Shown: positions 33,306-45,066, counted from the stretch's first letter. The stretch: DNA of 64,000 nucleotides from Tillus elongatus (GCA_964006375.1 OZ023269.1:127209723-127273722), one strand, 5' to 3'. The notes: a model not told the origin generated them from the sequence alone. A program made the numbers and translations.

Positions 33306-33757
33306 GTGTATCCGTCTGATAACTTAATAAATAATTAACGATTTCAATGAAATTCGGCAAGTGCCTTTCTTTTATTAATGGCTTGGATAAGTTCGTTATC
33401 CAGGAAAATCGGACGGAGTTTTCCGGGAAAATTTTGAGTTTTCTTTCAATACTGTTTTAATGAAATTTACTATATGTTGCCTTGGGAGAGACCTTACTAA
33501 GTACCAAAATTGAACTTTCTAAGTTTATAGAAAATTGAGTTATTCAAATTTTAAATTTTGTTTCGAAAATTTTTTTCTCCAAAAATTACAAAGTTATTTT
33601 CATGAAATTTGGTGAAATATCTTGCTCTAGGAAAGACCTTACTACATACCAAAATTAAACTTTCTAAGTTTATAGAAAACTGAGTAGTTATTCAAATTTT
33701 GAAGCATTTAATAAAAATTCACTACCATAACGCACTTGCTGCGTCCAGAGTTTTTAA
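33105..33757 (+). mobile_element. HINE-like element, reference copy
   Basis: About 650 bp. It begins with a decayed agctgaattttta...aagaatgcacta hairpin and gagaggtatcgatgg, then caaatgagcgcgaacta and (TA)n at about 33225-33306. The body follows with ccgtctgataactta, gttcgttatccaggaaaatcg and a duplicated ccttactaagtaccaaaattgaa block. It ends with aaaattcactaccataacgcacttgctgcgtccag. The first-end AGTGAATTTT-type motif and its inverted partner lie at the very 5-prime end but about 35 bp inside the 3-prime end. No open frame. Confidence 0.7.
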
Positions 33758-33889
33758 TATTTTCTTATTACAATAGCTATACTGAATGTGGCATCTTAAG
33801 TTTTTAGAGAAAAAACTAATTTTGTTTTGCAGGATTATAAGATGTGCATTACTTTTTGCCACATACCGCAAATTTTGAAATCGGGCAGA

Positions 33890-34340
33890 TGATCTGGCCC
33901 CGTCTATTTTTAAGAGAGGCATTTGAGAAAGTCCTTAAAGAACTTAGACAAGAAAAAGCTCGTGGTGTAGACGAAATTAAAGGTGGAACTTTGAAAGAAT
34001 TCTGTTGGAAAAATGAAATAAACGTTTTCAACTGATTGAGAAATGTTATAATACATTAAGAGAATTGACCAATAAGTCTGAAAGTTTGTTGGGGTGGGGT
34101 GTGGGGGGGGGGGTGGTAGTCAGTTTGGATTTAGTGCTGGGCGAGGCACTAGAGAAGTAATACTAGCACTTGAAACAATAAGAGAAAAGAGACTTGAGAA
34201 AAATAGAGATACATTTATTGCTTTTGTAGGACCTGGAAAAAAACCATTCGATAATGTGGATTGGAAAATTTTATTTCATATACTGCAGAGCTGGATTGGA
34301 TTAGACCGATCGGCGTATACATATTTCTCAATCACCTATA
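33890..34340 (+). pseudogene. RTE-like reverse transcriptase fragment
   Basis: It contains FEKVLKELRQEKARGVDEIKG (the KAPG-DGI-like box), then after a break SQFGFSAGRGTREVILALETI (Q-GFR-GR-TR box) and a degraded F-D---AFD box reading FVGPGKKPFDNVDWKILFHIL. The break coincides with G-rich sequence including G11 (34103-34113). No catalytic YADD region remains. Confidence 0.6.
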
Positions 34341-34639
34341 TACATTATAATCCAAATAGGCATTAAAAATAGTAGTATGACTTAATTTGCTGCCTTTGCC
34401 TAACTTAAAAGCCGATTTTTATGTCTTCTACAGAAGAATTCCCCAACAAATATTTTTTGCTCATTTTTGATATTTTGATATTGTCAGTTTTTAAAGAGGT
34501 ATCTTTATTTCAAGTTGCAATGTTCAGTACTGTACGGATGATTGTAAATGTAACAAAGAACTGAGGAGGATCGCGGTGGCAATGCAGCATTTAATAGACA
34601 AAATACCTTTCTTAGCAATAAACCGTTTTAATTTTGACT

Positions 34640-34890
34640 CTAGAAAGGGATTCATCAAGTCATATGTATGCAGCCCCGCCAATGCTATTTTGATTAAGTT
34701 TGGTAGACATTGCCCTGGTAGTGACCTTTTTTTTCCCTCAGGGCTCGTCCGCGGCCTTGCCGCCCCGATAGCACCGCAACCCTTGGTGGTAGTGACCTTA
34801 CTATTACACCAAAACAAAATTTCTTGGTTACAATTTGAAACATTTAATGAAAATTCTCTACCATAACGCACTTGCTGCGTCCCGAGTTTT
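34640..34890 (+). repeat. HINE-like element 3-prime part
   Basis: It has ttgattaagtttggtagacattgcc and the terminal aaaattctctaccataacgcacttgctgcgt (about 34852-34882). A 58-bp insertion splits it. The 5-prime half is missing. Confidence 0.6.
34729..34786 (-). mobile_element. 58-bp non-LTR retrotransposon insertion with 13-bp TSD
   Basis: Perfect duplication tggtagtgacctt at 34716-34728 and 34787-34799. On the minus strand the insert reads ...ttgcggtgctatcggggcgg...gagggaaaaaaaa, the extreme 3-prime end of the element at 11485-11943 with a poly(A) tail. An extremely 5-prime-truncated target-primed insertion. Confidence 0.85.
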
Positions 34891-35388
34891 GGTTAAATTA
34901 TTTTAGTGGGGCTAGATTATATTGTTACTATTTCGGAATGACGCAGATAACTGAAAATTAACTGTTATTTACCTAAAGCTTTTCAACACGAAAACAAAAT
35001 TGAAACATTTCATTATTACCAACAAAATTTTGTTCGTTTCTGTAGCATTCTCATACGGCAGTATTGAGTATTTCTTATAAACCTAAAATTTTGTTTTGTT
35101 ATTTAAAGAAAAGAGGTAACATAAAAATTTCCAGTGCACATAAGAATAATTTAGTACTCCCAAAATTAAAGTCTGGTTCCATTTGAACCTGCGAAATGCA
35201 TCTTTTATTTTATATAGCTCTGGCTCTTTCTGGAAGGAATATCTCTATGAAATGCAGAGAGATATCTAGTGCATAAACGTAAAATTTTATTGGTGAAGAG
35301 CATGTCTTAAAATGAACTGCGGGCTATGTACTATACCAGAGTTATGTCTTTGTAAGCCATTACAAATTTCTCCTGATAATATAAAAGT
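34891..35388. other. No recognisable feature
   Basis: AT-rich sequence without motifs. Confidence 0.5.
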
Positions 35389-36060
35389 CTGGACGCAGCA
35401 AGTGCGTTATGGAAGTGAATGTTTTTAATAGCAAACATGTCACTCTACCACAAGCAGGCATCAATCTGGTTACCGGTATAGCCTATATAGTAGACACAAT
35501 GTACCATATTTTTATCAAAATTACTTATTGTTTGAAAATGAAAAAAATATATTCCGAAAATAAGCTTAAAATGTTTTCGAGAAAACTGGTTTCCTAGCCA
35601 ACAAACCTTAGAATAAGAAGAAATTGAAATTTGCAGGATTTAATGGAAATTCGCTACCAAGACGCACTGACTGCGTCTCGATCTTTTTTCTTACAAACAT
35701 GCATCATATTTCGATAAAAAATGCAAAAATGCAATAATATAAGGGTGTTTGAAAAAAAAACAATTGTAGGGATAGCCAACGACTTATGAACCACCCAGTG
35801 ATTGTCAAAATATTTCTATAACATGCAGCTTAAGACACCGTATAATTAATCTATACAATTTTTTCTCGTGTATCGTATAATAATAATTATATTGAGCTTT
35901 ACCGTAGAAATGCGTCACCTTGTATATATGCAAACAGATAACTGAAAGTAACCCGGGATATGGATTCAAGGGGGCCTAGTTTTGCGCTCATTTGAAGAAA
36001 TCCTTTTAAAATTGAAAAGTCGCGGTCTCCTCATTAACGAATTTTTTCTTCGAAAATTAG
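35389..36060 (-). mobile_element. HINE-like element, reverse copy
   Basis: The plus-strand left end is gtctggacgcagcaagtgcg; module M1 closes at about 35688 with acgcactgactgcgtctcg. The body runs to the cgcgctcatttgaagaaat...gtcgcggtctcctcatta end at about 36053. Orientation is opposite to 33105-33757, and the (TA)n is nearly absent here. Confidence 0.7.
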
Positions 36061-36088
36061 CTGAAAATTATATCCCGTTAAACCATAA

Positions 36089-37130
36089 CACAATTAATGC
36101 AGGAGTTCCTCAAGGTTCAGCTTTAGCCCCTACTTTGTTTCTTCTCCACATCAATGACCTCCTCTCTAGCACATCCAACCCAGTTCACAGTTACGCGGAC
36201 GATAGCACCCTCCACTCAAATATACAATATTCTAAGCCTATCTCTTTAGCGCAATTAGATGAGGATCGCAGACTCATGGAGGGTTCTATCTCTGTGGATC
36301 TCCAAAAAATATTAGACTGGGGAAGTAGAAATCTTGTACAATTCAACCCCATCAAATCACAGTCTTGCTTTCTTTCTCATAAGAGATACACCAACCCTAG
36401 ACCCATCACAATAAACAACCAAGTTATTCAAAGTAATGAGTCCTTTTCACTTGTTGGCATCTCTGTGGATCGAAATCTCAATTGGCACCAACATGTCACA
36501 TTAATTGCAGAAGCGGCTGCTAAGAAATTAGGTTTCCTCTTCCGAGCTCGCAAATACTTTTCACCAGCTAATCTCTATACTTTATATACTTCACAAATAA
36601 GACCAAACCTTGAATACTGCTCTCACATCTGGGGTGCTGCTGCCGCTTCTACACTCGCTATCCTGGACTCCATTCAGAAGAGAGCTATACGTCTCATTGG
36701 TGACCCTACCCTCACCCAAAGGCTGCCATTCCTTGCCCACCGACGTGCCGTTTGTGACCTCTCTCTCTCTCTCTCTTTTACAGATATCTGCACGGGCACT
36801 GCTCAGAGGAGCTTTCTTCCATAGTTCCTCCACCTGCTGTCCCCAACAGATCTACCAGGGGAACAGAGGGAATGCACCCTTTTACTGACCAGGTCACCAG
36901 ATATAGAACATCTTGTTATGTCCGCTCTTTTATCACGAGGACTTCCAAGTTGTGGAACTCCTTGCCGGCAAATGTTTTTCCTTCTCCCCCGAACCTCCAA
37001 ACCTTCAAGTCCAGAATTAACAAGTTGCCTCTTTCCTCCTTGTCGACACCCACGGTACGAAAGTATTTAGGCTGTAAGCCCTCGTGGTGTGTTGTTAAAA
37101 TAAAAAATATATATAAAAAAAAATAAACTT
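36089..37130 (+). pseudogene. Non-LTR retrotransposon RT-to-3-prime end (family A)
   Basis: 5-prime truncated at INAGVPQGSALAPTL (RT box). It then has HSYADDSTLHSN (YADD about 36200), DRNLNWHQHV, LEYCSHIWGAA and TSKLWNSLPANVFP, ending with gtaagccctcgtggtgtgttgttaaaataaaaaa. The frame is open for 280 codons from 35982 and breaks at an expanded (CT)n run (about 36763-36778). The 20-kb copy at that site has a shorter run and stays in frame. It is the best-preserved RT palm of this family in the window. Confidence 0.85.
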
Positions 37131-37164
37131 AACTAAACCTACAGCCATAGTATCAACTTAACTA

Positions 37165-37450
37165 AACCTAAATAAATAAATATTTTAGTAAAATGAAGGA
37201 CAATGGCGGTTGAAGCTGAAACGTAAGGGTTCGCAGAACACTCATCTTGCGACATTTTCTTTACATAATCCGTATTTGTTTTAGGTACTTTGCCTAAATG
37301 TTGTGAATTTTGACGCTTCAAATCGCACCTTGCCGTTTTGAGGAAAACCCCAAATTATTTTTCTTTAAATGCTTATAACTTTTTTGTCTTTCAACTTACA
37401 TGCCTAGATTTTGGTACGTGGGTCACTATTTATAATACAAACACGCGTAC
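37165..37450 (-). repeat. HINE-like family body fragment
   Basis: Reverse complement of the 30850-31010/43900-44060 body: aaatgaaggacaatgg, cattttctttacataatccg, ttttgaggaaaacccca and cctagattttggta in order. No termini. Confidence 0.6.
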
Positions 37451-37679
37451 ATATAACCCAAAACAAAACAAATGCCTACATATACAACAATCTATGAAAA
37501 GCATACTTTTCTTTCTTTTACACAATTTGCTTTTATGCAGCGATCATCTACCAAAAAGAAACACAACGCTTTTCGTATTTGTATAAATTTTCGTTGAGAA
37601 TTTAGTTTTTATCGATTAATTTTGTTATAATCTTACGATTGTTAATATAATTGTATGAAAACTTTGTTATTTTAAGATA

Positions 37680-38350
37680 ATCTTGAATAAGGTTAATGTG
37701 TTTAACAGACAATGAGCTAAATGTTTAATCAGATACATTTTTTTAAACTTATTTACGATGAAATAATTATCACTACAAATTGCTACTTTCTCCTTCCAAC
37801 CCCTATAATAATGTATAAAATTAAATGTTTTATGTAATAGACATTTGGACTTATATAACCAATTTGACAACCTGTACGTACAAGTGTAGGTATTATGAAT
37901 TGCCTAATTACGAACACAAATAATTATTCAACTTTCAACCCCCTAATTAAACACTTTTTGTTATTAATGTCTCGATTGAGAAAGCTATTTTTGAAATAAC
38001 ACATTTTACAATAATAGCCTTATTGAACTTAGTTTCTCTAACAAATGTTATTTATTGTAACATTATATTATATATGTAAAACCTTCCGAATCGTCTTTTT
38101 TATCTACTCCAAAATCTCGACACTAGATGGGGCAGCGCATTAAGAAGTAAATAAAGCATTAATAAATAGTTTTTGATACACTTATAGCACAAAACAAAAC
38201 GCTCTACTTCTTTTATATGTTTGCATTAAGAATGGTCAGACCTGTTAATTTTATCGTAGATAAATAACGCTTCCAATATTTGTTGCTATATTCGATGAAA
38301 AGTTTTCTAAATGTCACTGTTTCAAAATAGGCCTGGTACCATATTATGAC
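37680..38350. repeat. Unidentified dispersed repeat, copy 2
   Basis: Partner of 31960-32560 in the same orientation (tattatgaattgcctaa at 37890; gacactagatggggcag at 38119; cctggtaccatattatgacc at 38332). Confidence 0.55.
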
Positions 38351-39224
38351 CAAGACAGTAATGCTCCATAATCAGAGGTGGTTAACGACACAGTCTCGGC
38401 GCTGCCGGTATCCACTTTTGATTGCCCAAATAATAATAAAACTTAATTTTCCTAATCTTTTACTTCTTATTCTACAAGTAGATCACTTTAGTGGGGTGCG
38501 TTTGTGTTTGTAATATGTAGCAATATTTGTTTTTTACGGCACCAAGAGCAGGGTTGCCAGATTGGGCGATTTATCGCAAATTTGGCTATCTTTTGTTGCG
38601 CGTTGTTTGTTTTTTTCAAAGAAAGCGCCGAGTCGCACATTGGGCTACTTTTGTTATTTAAAAATCGCCAATTGGGCGATCTTGAAGAAACGAACTCTGT
38701 TGTAAAACTATTCAGTTTCGCCAAAGCTTGATTTATTCAGAAGTAACATTATTTTATCCATGGGAAGGAATGACATTTCGACATCCGTGAGAAACCAAGA
38801 GTACCCAGCATGTTTGGATAGATAACAATGAAAAGATGATAGGTGACAGGGACAATATGTTATTTATGTTTTATATTATATTACAGTATATTTTATATCT
38901 TTCGTTATATAAAGAAAATATGTTATTTTTTAATTCTTATAACACTGCTGTTGAGTATGTATGTTTTGATATTTCATAAATAAATTATTGTTCTGGTTCG
39001 TTTTTCTTTTTAAATTTAATGACCAAAGGTAAACCGTTATTTACTTGTGATTTTTTGTTATATTCTAGAGTTTAGGCGTTTTTATTATAGATTGCAACAT
39101 CTAATGATAACTGAATAGATAATATCAGATTGGTTTCGCAAAAACTAATGGAATTATCGCGATTTTCGTGCAGTTAAAATGATTTTCCATTGGACCCCAG
39201 ATGTTTTCTCTTCTTTAACGCCGA
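38351..39224. other. No recognisable gene
   Basis: The ttgggcgattt motif occurs twice (38563 and 38673) in a short direct repeat. Otherwise AT-rich and unassigned. Confidence 0.4.
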
Positions 39225-39311
39225 TCTATTTCCGCGACTATGGTCAATCACCGACGCCAGGGAGCAGTTTTACCTCACTATCCTAAAAATTTTGTCAAAC
39301 CTTTCTGTAGG
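39225..39311 (-). mobile_element. SINE body fragment interrupted by hAT
   Basis: atttccgcgactatggtcaa and caccgacgccagggagcag match the body at 53850-54050. Homology stops at cctttctgtag, exactly where the hAT terminus begins. Confidence 0.75.
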
Positions 39312-39980
39312 CAGTGGCGGATTTCGGCTTGTTGCCGCCCTAGGCCCTGTCTGATGCGCCGCCCCTTTTGAATAACAAAATTCAATTCATTTTGATTCAA
39401 TATTATTATTTAAATATAATTTTTATTTTATTGAAATATAATTACAAAACGATACAAATAAATATTCAATAAACTCTAACGAAATAAATAATAGCATTTT
39501 TCCTAAATTATAATGTATTGCTCAATTTTTAAATCTCTTCTTTCTTGCTTTCGTCTGTGCAAGAACATCAACTATGTCGTCATAATCAATTTCTTGAAGT
39601 AGTTGAGCTTCAATAGACAGTAATGCCAAAGCATTAAGCCTATCTTGGCCCATACTTGCGCGTAAATAAGTTTTCACCCTTTTCAAGGTGGAAAAAGATC
39701 TTTCTCCTGAACAATTCGTAGCGGGAATACTAAAAAAAATACGTAGAGCAATATCTACATTCGGAAAAACATCTCGAAGATTCCGAGAATGCAATACATT
39801 GCATATTTCTTGTGCAGAACGTACATCTTCCGTATTTGCTAGGCCGGACCAACGTAAGCAAGCCACCACTAGCCCTGCCCCTGTCTCTGTGTTTGAGCCC
39901 ACCACCACAAACTTAACTTCACTGCTCACTATGCACTTGACTATTCCGGTTTTTTTTTTGCGCCTAATCGGCAATTTGAC
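39312..39980 (-). pseudogene. hAT transposase C-terminus and one terminal repeat
   Basis: Minus-strand frame 39974-39522 ends with FFSIPATNCSGERSFSTLKR, VKTYLRASMGQDRLNALALL and SIEAQ. This is the hAT dimerisation domain, ZMYM1/hAT-5-like. The first about 50 residues of the frame do not look like hAT. The 3-prime flank carries cagtggcggatttcggc (39312-39328), typical of hAT terminal repeats. The adjacent 8 bp (39304-39311, tctgtagg) would be the target duplication, with the partner lost. The catalytic part and other terminus are missing; the element is cut by the non-LTR copy starting near 40015. Confidence 0.75.
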
Positions 39981-40014
39981 CAGAGTCCTTATTCCAATAG
40001 AACCATTTTAAAAA

Positions 40015-41485
40015 AATATTTCAACAACACACCACGAGCGCTTACAGGCTAAATACTATCGTGCCGTGGGTGTCGACAAGGAGGAAAGAGGCAACTTGTT
40101 AATTCTGGACTTGAAGGTTTGGAGGTTCGGAGGAGAAGGAAAAACATGTGGAAGGAATTCCACAACTTGGAAGTCCTCGGGACAAAATAGCGGGCATAAC
40201 AAGATGTTCAATGTCTGGTGGCTTGGGCAGTAAAAGGGTCCATTCGCTGTTCTCCTGTTAGATCTGTTGGGGGCAGCAGGTGGATGAACTGTGGAAGAAA
40301 GCTCCTCTGAGCAGTGCCCGTGCAGATAACTATAAAAGAGAGAGCGAGGTCACCAACGGCACGTCGGTGGGCAAGGGATGGCAGCCTTAGGGTGAGGGTA
40401 GGGTCATCGATGAATGGAGTCCAGGATAGCGAGTGTAGAAGCGGCAGCGGCACCCCAGATGTGGAAGCAGTATTCGAGGTTTGGCCTTAGTTGTGAAGTA
40501 TATAAGGTATAGAGATTAGCTGGTGAAAAGTATTTGCGAGCCGGGAAGAGGAAACCTAATTTCTTAGCAGCCGCTTCTGCAATTGATGTGACATGTTGGT
40601 GCCAATTTAGATTTCGATCCACAGAAATGCCGACAAGTGAAAAGGACTCATTACTTTGAATAACTTGGTTGTTCATTGTGATGGGTCTCTTATGAGATAG
40701 AAAGCAAGACTGAGATTTGGTGGGGTTGAATTGTACAAGATTTCTACTTCCCCAGTCTAATATTTTTTGGAGATCCACGGAGACAGAACCCTCCATGAGT
40801 CTGCTATCCTCATCTAATTGGGCTAAAGAAACAGGCCTAGAATATTCTATATAGGTTGCTGTCGTCCGCGTAACTGTGAACTCGGTTGGATGTGCTAGAG
40901 AGGAGGTCATTGATGTCGAGATCAAATAAAGTAGGGGCTAAAGCTGAACCTTGAGGGACTCCTGCATTAATTGGATACAGTTTAGAGGAATGGCTATCCA
41001 CGACAACAGAAATGCTCCGGTTGAAGAGGAAATTTGCTGGCCAGGTACAATGTTTTGGTAGTAGGCCATAGGCCGGAAGTCTATTAAGCAGCGCTGCGTG
41101 CCAGACCTGGTCTAATGCTTTGGATATGTCTAGAGCGGCAATCTGTGATTCACCGTGTAGTTCCATTGACTTGTTCGAAGAATTGGTGACAAAGGAAAGG
41201 AGGTCGGCAGTTTATCTGCGCTGACGGAATCCATACTGCCTGTCGTGGATTAGACTGTGTTTTTCAAGAAATTTTAGTAATTTGGTGTTTATATACTTTT
41301 CCATCGCTTTAGAGACGACTGAAAGGAGAGAAATAGGCCTGTAGTTGCTAGGAAGCGCTTTGGATCCTTTCTTGGGGACGGGTTGTACTCGAGTAGTTTT
41401 CCAGTCACTAGAGAATATGCCTCTATTGTAAGATGTCTGAAACAGACTAGTCAAGACAGGAGCAAGTTCTGGTGCGCAATTTTTT
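40015..41485 (-). pseudogene. Non-LTR retrotransposon, RT through 3-prime end (family A)
   Basis: Minus strand from 41485: SSDWKTTRVQPVPKKGSKAL, NYRPISLLSVVSK, HDRQYGFRQRR, LDISKALDQVW, AGVPQGSALAPTLF, VHSYADDSNL (YADD about 40875), then DRNLNWHQHV and LEYCFHIWGAA. The tail is the same 3-prime end as at 37067-37130. Stops (e.g. after QYGFRQRR) and shifts make it inactive. A short deletion near 40865 removes part of the region after YADD. It is longer at the 5-prime side than the 36-kb copy but lacks the endonuclease. Confidence 0.85.
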
Positions 41486-42825
41486 TACCATATATCTGAA
41501 TTTTTTGTATCCTACGCTTAATTTCAACCTACTTCCTTTTTATCGCTGGTTATTTTACTAAGCTCGAACTGAATTTGGGATTCTTTCTGCCTGAGATTGC
41601 CTTCTATGTATACCGGTCGTGTGAGTAAGTCCAATTATTGCAAGCCTTCTACAAAACACAGGCCGAATGAGATGCCACCTCCTGAGAAGTAGTTCAACTT
41701 AGTAAAACTTTCGAAAGAATCATACAGTTTTCAAGGAAATCCGAAGTTCAACATCTTCGGCAGCACTTGTCATGATAATATTTTCTATCTCTGTCGGAGG
41801 TACTTCTTTGTCTAGAATATCGCAGCCTTAAGTTGTCTTTGGGTTCTCATCACTGCCTGCTCGGCTTCCCAGTTTCTCATCTTAACAACCAACATGTTTT
41901 TCTTACACCTAATATTATACGCTGAATCAACTTCGGGGTTAAAGTACTTCAAAATACTTTGTTGTGTTGCGAATTTTTGTTTAACTTGATTATTCTAGAG
42001 TACCTATTTGTCAAAAAATAATTGGAACACTTGATTTGTTCCTAGCAACATCGGTCAAAAAAGTCAAATAGGTATTCAGATTTGACAACGTCGAATGCAA
42101 TCTGAATCTTATATTGTGTTCTATTGATAGAGAGTATATAATCTCTGCATTTATTGGTTCAATGGCATTTTTAATGACTAGCCATTACTACGCTGTTAAA
42201 AAAATATATATATTATATTTGAGGTTCTGAAAAAGTTTTCACATTATTTCAGCAAGGACTAATGATAGATTAGCAAAGTCATATTTACATGCAATATCAC
42301 TTAAGCATCACGCAAAACAGCATTTAGATATTTCAATAATGTTCTTTATGAAAAATTAAGTTTATTCTTGTTTTTGTTCGGGGTTATGCGTCTAATAATG
42401 CAAATTTACCCATATGAAAATTTTAAAGGTGATGTTAATTTCATTTTAATTCCCTGTTGCTTGTAACACTGAATTTTTAGTTTAAAATTTAAACCTGTAA
42501 CATAACGATCTGGCCAAGAACATTGTTTTTTAATCTCCCTAACTTGAATGCCGGTGATTGATTATAGGACAGAACCGTTCCAGAATAAAGGGTTTTCATT
42601 TTGCTAATCAGTCAATCTAGCTTCAGTTGTTTCTTTTACGTCTTCCATTTTCTTTAATTACATTTAGAGCCTTTATACCATAATTTATAAATTAACTTGA
42701 TAATAATCATATAAATTAGAAAGTCTTTGAATAAAAAAGTCATTTATAATTATTTGTGCATTCACGTCTTTTAACGTTCTTATCGTGTAGTACGGTTTCC
42801 AACAAGACAGGTTACTCTTTTAGTG
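41486..42825. other. No recognisable feature
   Basis: Mostly AT-rich. The GC-richer part (41600-41900) has no motif I can name on either strand. Confidence 0.45.
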
Positions 42826-42946
42826 AATTTCCTTTTTAAAAAAATCACTATTGAGTAGATCCCGACTCTTGAATTTCGAAAAAATGTCTTCAAATGAGCG
42901 CGAACTAGGCCCCCTAGAACCCATTAGTTTCAAATTTTATTTATGT

Positions 42947-43009
<63 letters not shown>

Positions 43010-43670
43010 CTTTAATTAAATCTCATTAAAGTAAGTTAAAACGTCAAAATTAATAATTATGGTAAGAGTACGAATGTGAGTGAAAAATACGACACGAAAT
43101 GACTAACAAGCTCGTAGATCTGTGTCTAAGTCGTTATTTTCCTTCATTTTGTTAACATATGAGCAAAAAATCCATTGTAAATAAAAATTGTTTGGTGTAA
43201 ATAGTAAAGACTTTAGCCAATTAGCATACTACCGGATATAACTGCTAGTACACCGTGGCGGAGTGGGCTAGGCCCTGTACATCAGATAATCGAGTCCTAT
43301 ATGACGAGTTCTAATCCTAGTTAGTGTAGTAGTCTGATTTCACTTTGCCCTTATCTGATCAGATTGTTGTTATTCCGATGAATTTTTTAGCGAGTTTTTG
43401 TATAAAAAATAATTTAATAAAGAGATGAAAACTTTTAAGACTTATTTCAATTTGAATAGCATATCTGGTTGTTTGTTCTTGCCCTAACTTATTTCAACCG
43501 TTCCATATTATTTAATACAGTCGTAGACTTTTCCCGTGGCTTCACAAGTGCATGTTTTAGTGAATTTTTTTTTTAAATCACTAATGAGGAGATCCCGACT
43601 TTTGAATTTAGAAAAAATTTCTTAAAATGAGCGCGAACTAGGCCTCCTAGAACCCATATCCAGGGTCAGT

Positions 43671-43724
<54 letters not shown>

Positions 43725-44525
43725 TTGTAGAGTAATACCCCGATTTTGATCAAATTTGCAGAGTACCTTCCTTTTGTAAGTGGCTTGGATAAGTTCGTTA
43801 GCCAGGGAAATTGGCCCAGGCTTCGCCGGAAAATGTTGTGGTTTCTTTCGGGAAAAATTTATATCTCCTCAAATAAATAAAGTAAGGGGAACCAGATTTT
43901 AGTTATAAAGGGTCAACCATTTGCCAAAATTTAGGTCTGTATCTTTAAAGACAAGAAAGTTATAGGCATTTAAAGAAAAAAAATTGGGGTTTTCCTCAAA
44001 ACGTCAGAGTCGCGATTTGAAACGTCAAAATTGGCAACATTTACGCAAATAATCTGAAAGCAATATGGATTATGTAAAGAGTGTTCTGCAAACCCTTAAG
44101 CTTCAGCTTTAACCATCATGCCCTTCATTTATTTTCATTTTTTTTAACATTCCTTATTGCATTTTTTTGCATTTTTCATCGAAATATGATGCACGTTTGT
44201 AAAAAAAATCGAGACGCAGTAAATGTGTCTTGGTAGGGAATTTTCCTTAAATGCTTCAAAATTCAATAACCCAATTTGCTATTAACCTAAGGTTTGTTGG
44301 CTAGGAAACCAGTTTTCTCGGAAACATTTTAGGTTTATTTTCGGAAAATGTTTGTGCATTTTCAAACAGTAACTTATTTCGATAAAATATGGCATATTGT
44401 TTCTACTATATAGGTTATACCGGTGACCAAATTGATGTCTGCTTGCATTCAAGAGACATATTTACTATTAAAAACATTTTTATGAAAATTCACTTCCATA
44501 ACGCACTTGCTGCGTCCAGACTTTT
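42826..44525 (+). mobile_element. Composite repeat unit (HINE-like ends, SINE core, module M1)
   Basis: Order: tagtgaatttcc hairpin and gagtagatcccgac (42826); (TA)n (42952-43005); a unique stretch with the tRNA-like SINE head (43251-43335); a second tagtgaatt...aatcactaatgaggagatcccgac start (43558); (TA)n (43675-43718); body; module M1 (44208-44525). The same order recurs at 57515-59163, including the sequence between the two starts (e.g. gactaacaagctc, atccattgtaaat, cgatgaattttttagcgag). It has been copied as a unit of about 1.7 kb. Confidence 0.65.
43251..43335 (+). mobile_element. tRNA-derived SINE head
   Basis: A box tggcggagtggg, B box agttctaatcc about 50 bp downstream, Pol III spacing. 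The second copy at 57982-58055 has a cleaner A box (tagcgcagtgg). No acceptor-stem pairing, so not a tRNA gene. Confidence 0.6.
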
Positions 44526-45059
44526 ATTATGAGTATGAACAGCGTATGCGAAGTGAGCTAGGTGGTAATATTGTTCGAACTGAAGAAGTGCAACGAGCAT
44601 ATATTTTATTAGTGCTATTTATGTTTGAAACTGAACCTCAGAAAAAATTTGTTAGTTTCTCCAAAGCAATTTTTTTGGAAAGTTTACTATTAGACACTTC
44701 TCTAATTTAGAATATAGGTATACGTTATCTCCCTAAGCTTTTTATATGACGGAGGAAGTATTGTGTTGGCCTTTTGTTGCATAAGCTTGGTCAATATACC
44801 TCAATAAATTACAAAGCCAAGTGTCCCGCAGGGTTATATGTTAATCCTGGCCCTGTTCATTATTTTCTAATTCATATTATCGACTACTTTTACTAGATCT
44901 ACAAAAGAAATAAAGGTAACTCTATTTCCTCCAGCCCACTTTCTTCAGTTGTTTTATATTCCATTCTTCCAGTTCCTCTGCTAAGTATGAATCCGAACGA
45001 ATCTTTGTTTTAACACACTTATCCTGAAGTATCTTGATTTGTGTGTGAAACGGGGGGGG
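44526..45059 (+). other. Unassigned; short frame and RT-like scrap
   Basis: A frame at about 44526-44710 (YYEYEQRMRSELGG..., 62 codons) matches nothing I recognise. Around 44822-44870 a PSVPQG...LALFIIF reading resembles the GVPQGS-LGP-LF RT box, which suggests another decayed non-LTR fragment. Confidence 0.3.
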
Positions 45060-45066
45060 GGGGGGG
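45052..45066. repeat. G15 homopolymer tract
   Basis: At the edge of the minus-strand tRNA-like sequence that follows. Confidence 0.95.

Noticed and set aside
35982..36090. N-terminus of the 280-codon RT frame as genuine protein
   Set aside because: The first ~35 codons are HINE-like repeat sequence; RT homology starts at INAGVPQGS, so the joined frame is accidental.
44526..44710. Host gene exon (YYEYEQRMRSELGG...)
   Set aside because: Looks protein-like but lacks splice-consistent borders and a recognised family; left as unassigned.
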